Of a DNA stretch of 5,943 nt, positions 5,230 to 5,943 are shown piece by piece. The stretch lies in assembly GCA_030611815.1 (NCBI GenBank), contig JAUWPC010000218.1:1-5943 (forward strand), read 5' to 3'. Origin of the DNA: Desulfobacteraceae bacterium. Its GTDB lineage: Bacteria > Desulfobacterota > DSM-4660 > Desulfatiglandales > Desulfatiglandaceae. Below the pieces are notes generated by a model that was given only the letters and a program-made list of their open reading frames with translations, did no database searches and was not told the origin of the DNA. Position 1 is the first letter of the stretch; every line of letters begins with the position of its first letter. Both the position numbers and the translations under genes were made by a program.

Positions 5230-5712
5230 ATGGTGAGAACAGAGATATCACTCTTCCTCAAAAACGCCCCCGGCGAACTTGGAAAACTGGCAAGCATGTT
5301 AGCTGATGCCGGGATCAACATCGATGCATTGACCATCCAGGACGCATCCGAATATGTCCAGACGCTCTTTAAGGCAAGAGGGAAGTCCCTTAAAAGAATT
5401 GCGCCGGCAGCAAGCTACGGTTCCATGAAAAAGGACTCTGTCGATCAAGCGCTTATCCGGCTTCTGGTTGAGGATACTGACAAGGCTATCGATTTGTTGT
5501 CCAAGGGGGAGTACATATTCGATATCATGCCGGTCATTGCATTAAAGATAGATAACAGAGCTGGCAGTTTAGCTGAAATGGCCAAAAAATTCGGCGAGGA
5601 AGGGGTTAACATCAATTACGTATATGGATCAGCCTTGCCCGGAGACAGTAAGTCCCTCTTCATATTCTGCCCCGAAGATATTGAACTCGCGGCCAAGATT
5701 TTCAAGGATTAG
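5230..5712 (+). CDS. Double ACT-domain protein (amino-acid-sensing regulator type)
   Basis: ACT domains bind amino acids or other small ligands. Stand-alone double-ACT proteins are common in bacteria and mostly uncharacterised. The 160-residue product has a first ACT unit starting ISLFLKNAPGELGKL (6-20) and AGINIDAL (27-34), completed by LIRLLVED (75-82). The second runs from about 101 to 160, with KIDNRAGSLAEMAKKF (106-121), EGVNINYVYG (124-133) and SLFIF (142-146). The PG/AG turn before the helix and the G-I/V-N-I step mark the ligand-binding loop. The first unit carries an extra segment of about 30 residues (about 43-74, basic, including KARGKSLKR), which makes the protein longer than the usual 140-145 residues. 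The start is supported by AGGGAG (5217-5222) seven bases upstream. It lies 142 bp after hflC and may be read from the same promoter. Confidence 0.85.
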   Translation: MVRTEISLFLKNAPGELGKLASMLADAGINIDALTIQDASEYVQTLFKARGKSLKRIAPAASYGSMKKDSVDQALIRLLVEDTDKAIDLLSKGEYIFDIMPVIALKIDNRAGSLAEMAKKFGEEGVNINYVYGSALPGDSKSLFIFCPEDIELAAKIFKD

Positions 5713-5943
5713 CCCACCGCACACTCTCTAAGATCAACGATTTTGAGCTGAATCTTCTCAGATCCCTGCCATCTGTTCAATCCGGGAGTGAAAATCATAT
5801 CGACCCTCTTCCCATTAAGGGGATGACGGTGGCCAAAGCCGAAACCGATTGCCTCCAAAGTCGTCTCTCCCTGGCGTACCCTGAGTTTGATATGACGCTC
5901 CCCTACAACACGTGATCCTGAGACATGGAGTGACCGTGCTCGG
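5709..5943 (-). CDS. recJ: RecJ single-strand-specific 5'-3' exonuclease, C-terminal end (partial)
   Basis: The frame is open from the window edge to TAA at 5711-5709, giving 78 residues. The sequence matches the C-terminal domain of RecJ by eye: VVGERHIKLRVRQG, then LEAIGFGFGH, RVDMIFTPGLNRWQG and KIQLKIVDLRE near the end. RecJ degrades single-stranded DNA 5' to 3' in recombination and mismatch repair. The catalytic DHH/DHHA1 domains lie outside the window, so only the tail is visible. Its TAA shares bases with the TAG of the ACT gene, so the two genes converge with a 4-bp overlap and no separate terminator can lie between them. Confidence 0.85.
   Translation of the reverse strand, partial: RARSLHVSGSRVVGERHIKLRVRQGETTLEAIGFGFGHRHPLNGKRVDMIFTPGLNRWQGSEKIQLKIVDLRECAVG

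Overview
The window looks like chromosomal core DNA from a Gram-negative bacterium. The evidence is a lipoprotein with a lipobox, a periplasm-facing HflK/HflC pair and a secreted-type TPR protein. The combination of a YidD-domain protein ending in the motif DPVENNDFWW, a TPR protein with a PGLGHVY-type membrane tail, and many short A+T-rich intergenic repeats recalls Desulfobacterota (former Deltaproteobacteria). That assignment rests on remembered family resemblance, not on a search. I saw no insertion sequence, phage gene, CRISPR array, tRNA or rRNA.

Layout from left to right. (1) 1-194 (+) is the C-terminal end of a SpoU/TrmH-type RNA 2'-O-methyltransferase. (2) 314-700 (+) is a receiver-like protein that lacks the phosphorylation-site aspartate. 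(3) A hairpin at 772-808 separates it from 866-1099 (-), a 77-residue lipoprotein of unknown function. (4) 1100-1360 is a repeat-rich gap with several palindromes and copies of a CTTTAGGCAC-type motif. (5) 1361-2296 (-) is a TPR protein with a membrane-embedded C-terminal domain. Its start overlaps the end of a YidD-family gene at 2283-2771 (-), whose reading frame is interrupted by one in-frame TGA. (6) 2772-3090 is a divergent promoter region. (7) hflK (3091-4143) and hflC (4140-5087), both +, overlap by ATGA. (8) A 120-bp element bounded by perfect 15-bp inverted repeats fills most of the gap to (9) a double ACT-domain protein (5230-5712, +). (10) The C-terminal end of recJ (5709-5943, -) converges on it, and the two stop codons overlap.

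How the genes fit together: HflK/HflC form the SPFH complex that surrounds and restrains the FtsH membrane protease. YidD-family proteins assist membrane protein insertion. The centre of the window is therefore a divergent pair of transcription units that may both concern membrane protein biogenesis and quality control; this functional link is inference. The flanking genes (SpoU methylase, receiver-like protein, ACT protein, RecJ) show no clear link to that theme.

No clearly new system is visible. The points most worth a second look are the TGA inside the otherwise well-preserved YidD-like gene, the degenerate receiver domain, and the inverted-repeat elements that begin exactly at the stop codons of the genes before them.
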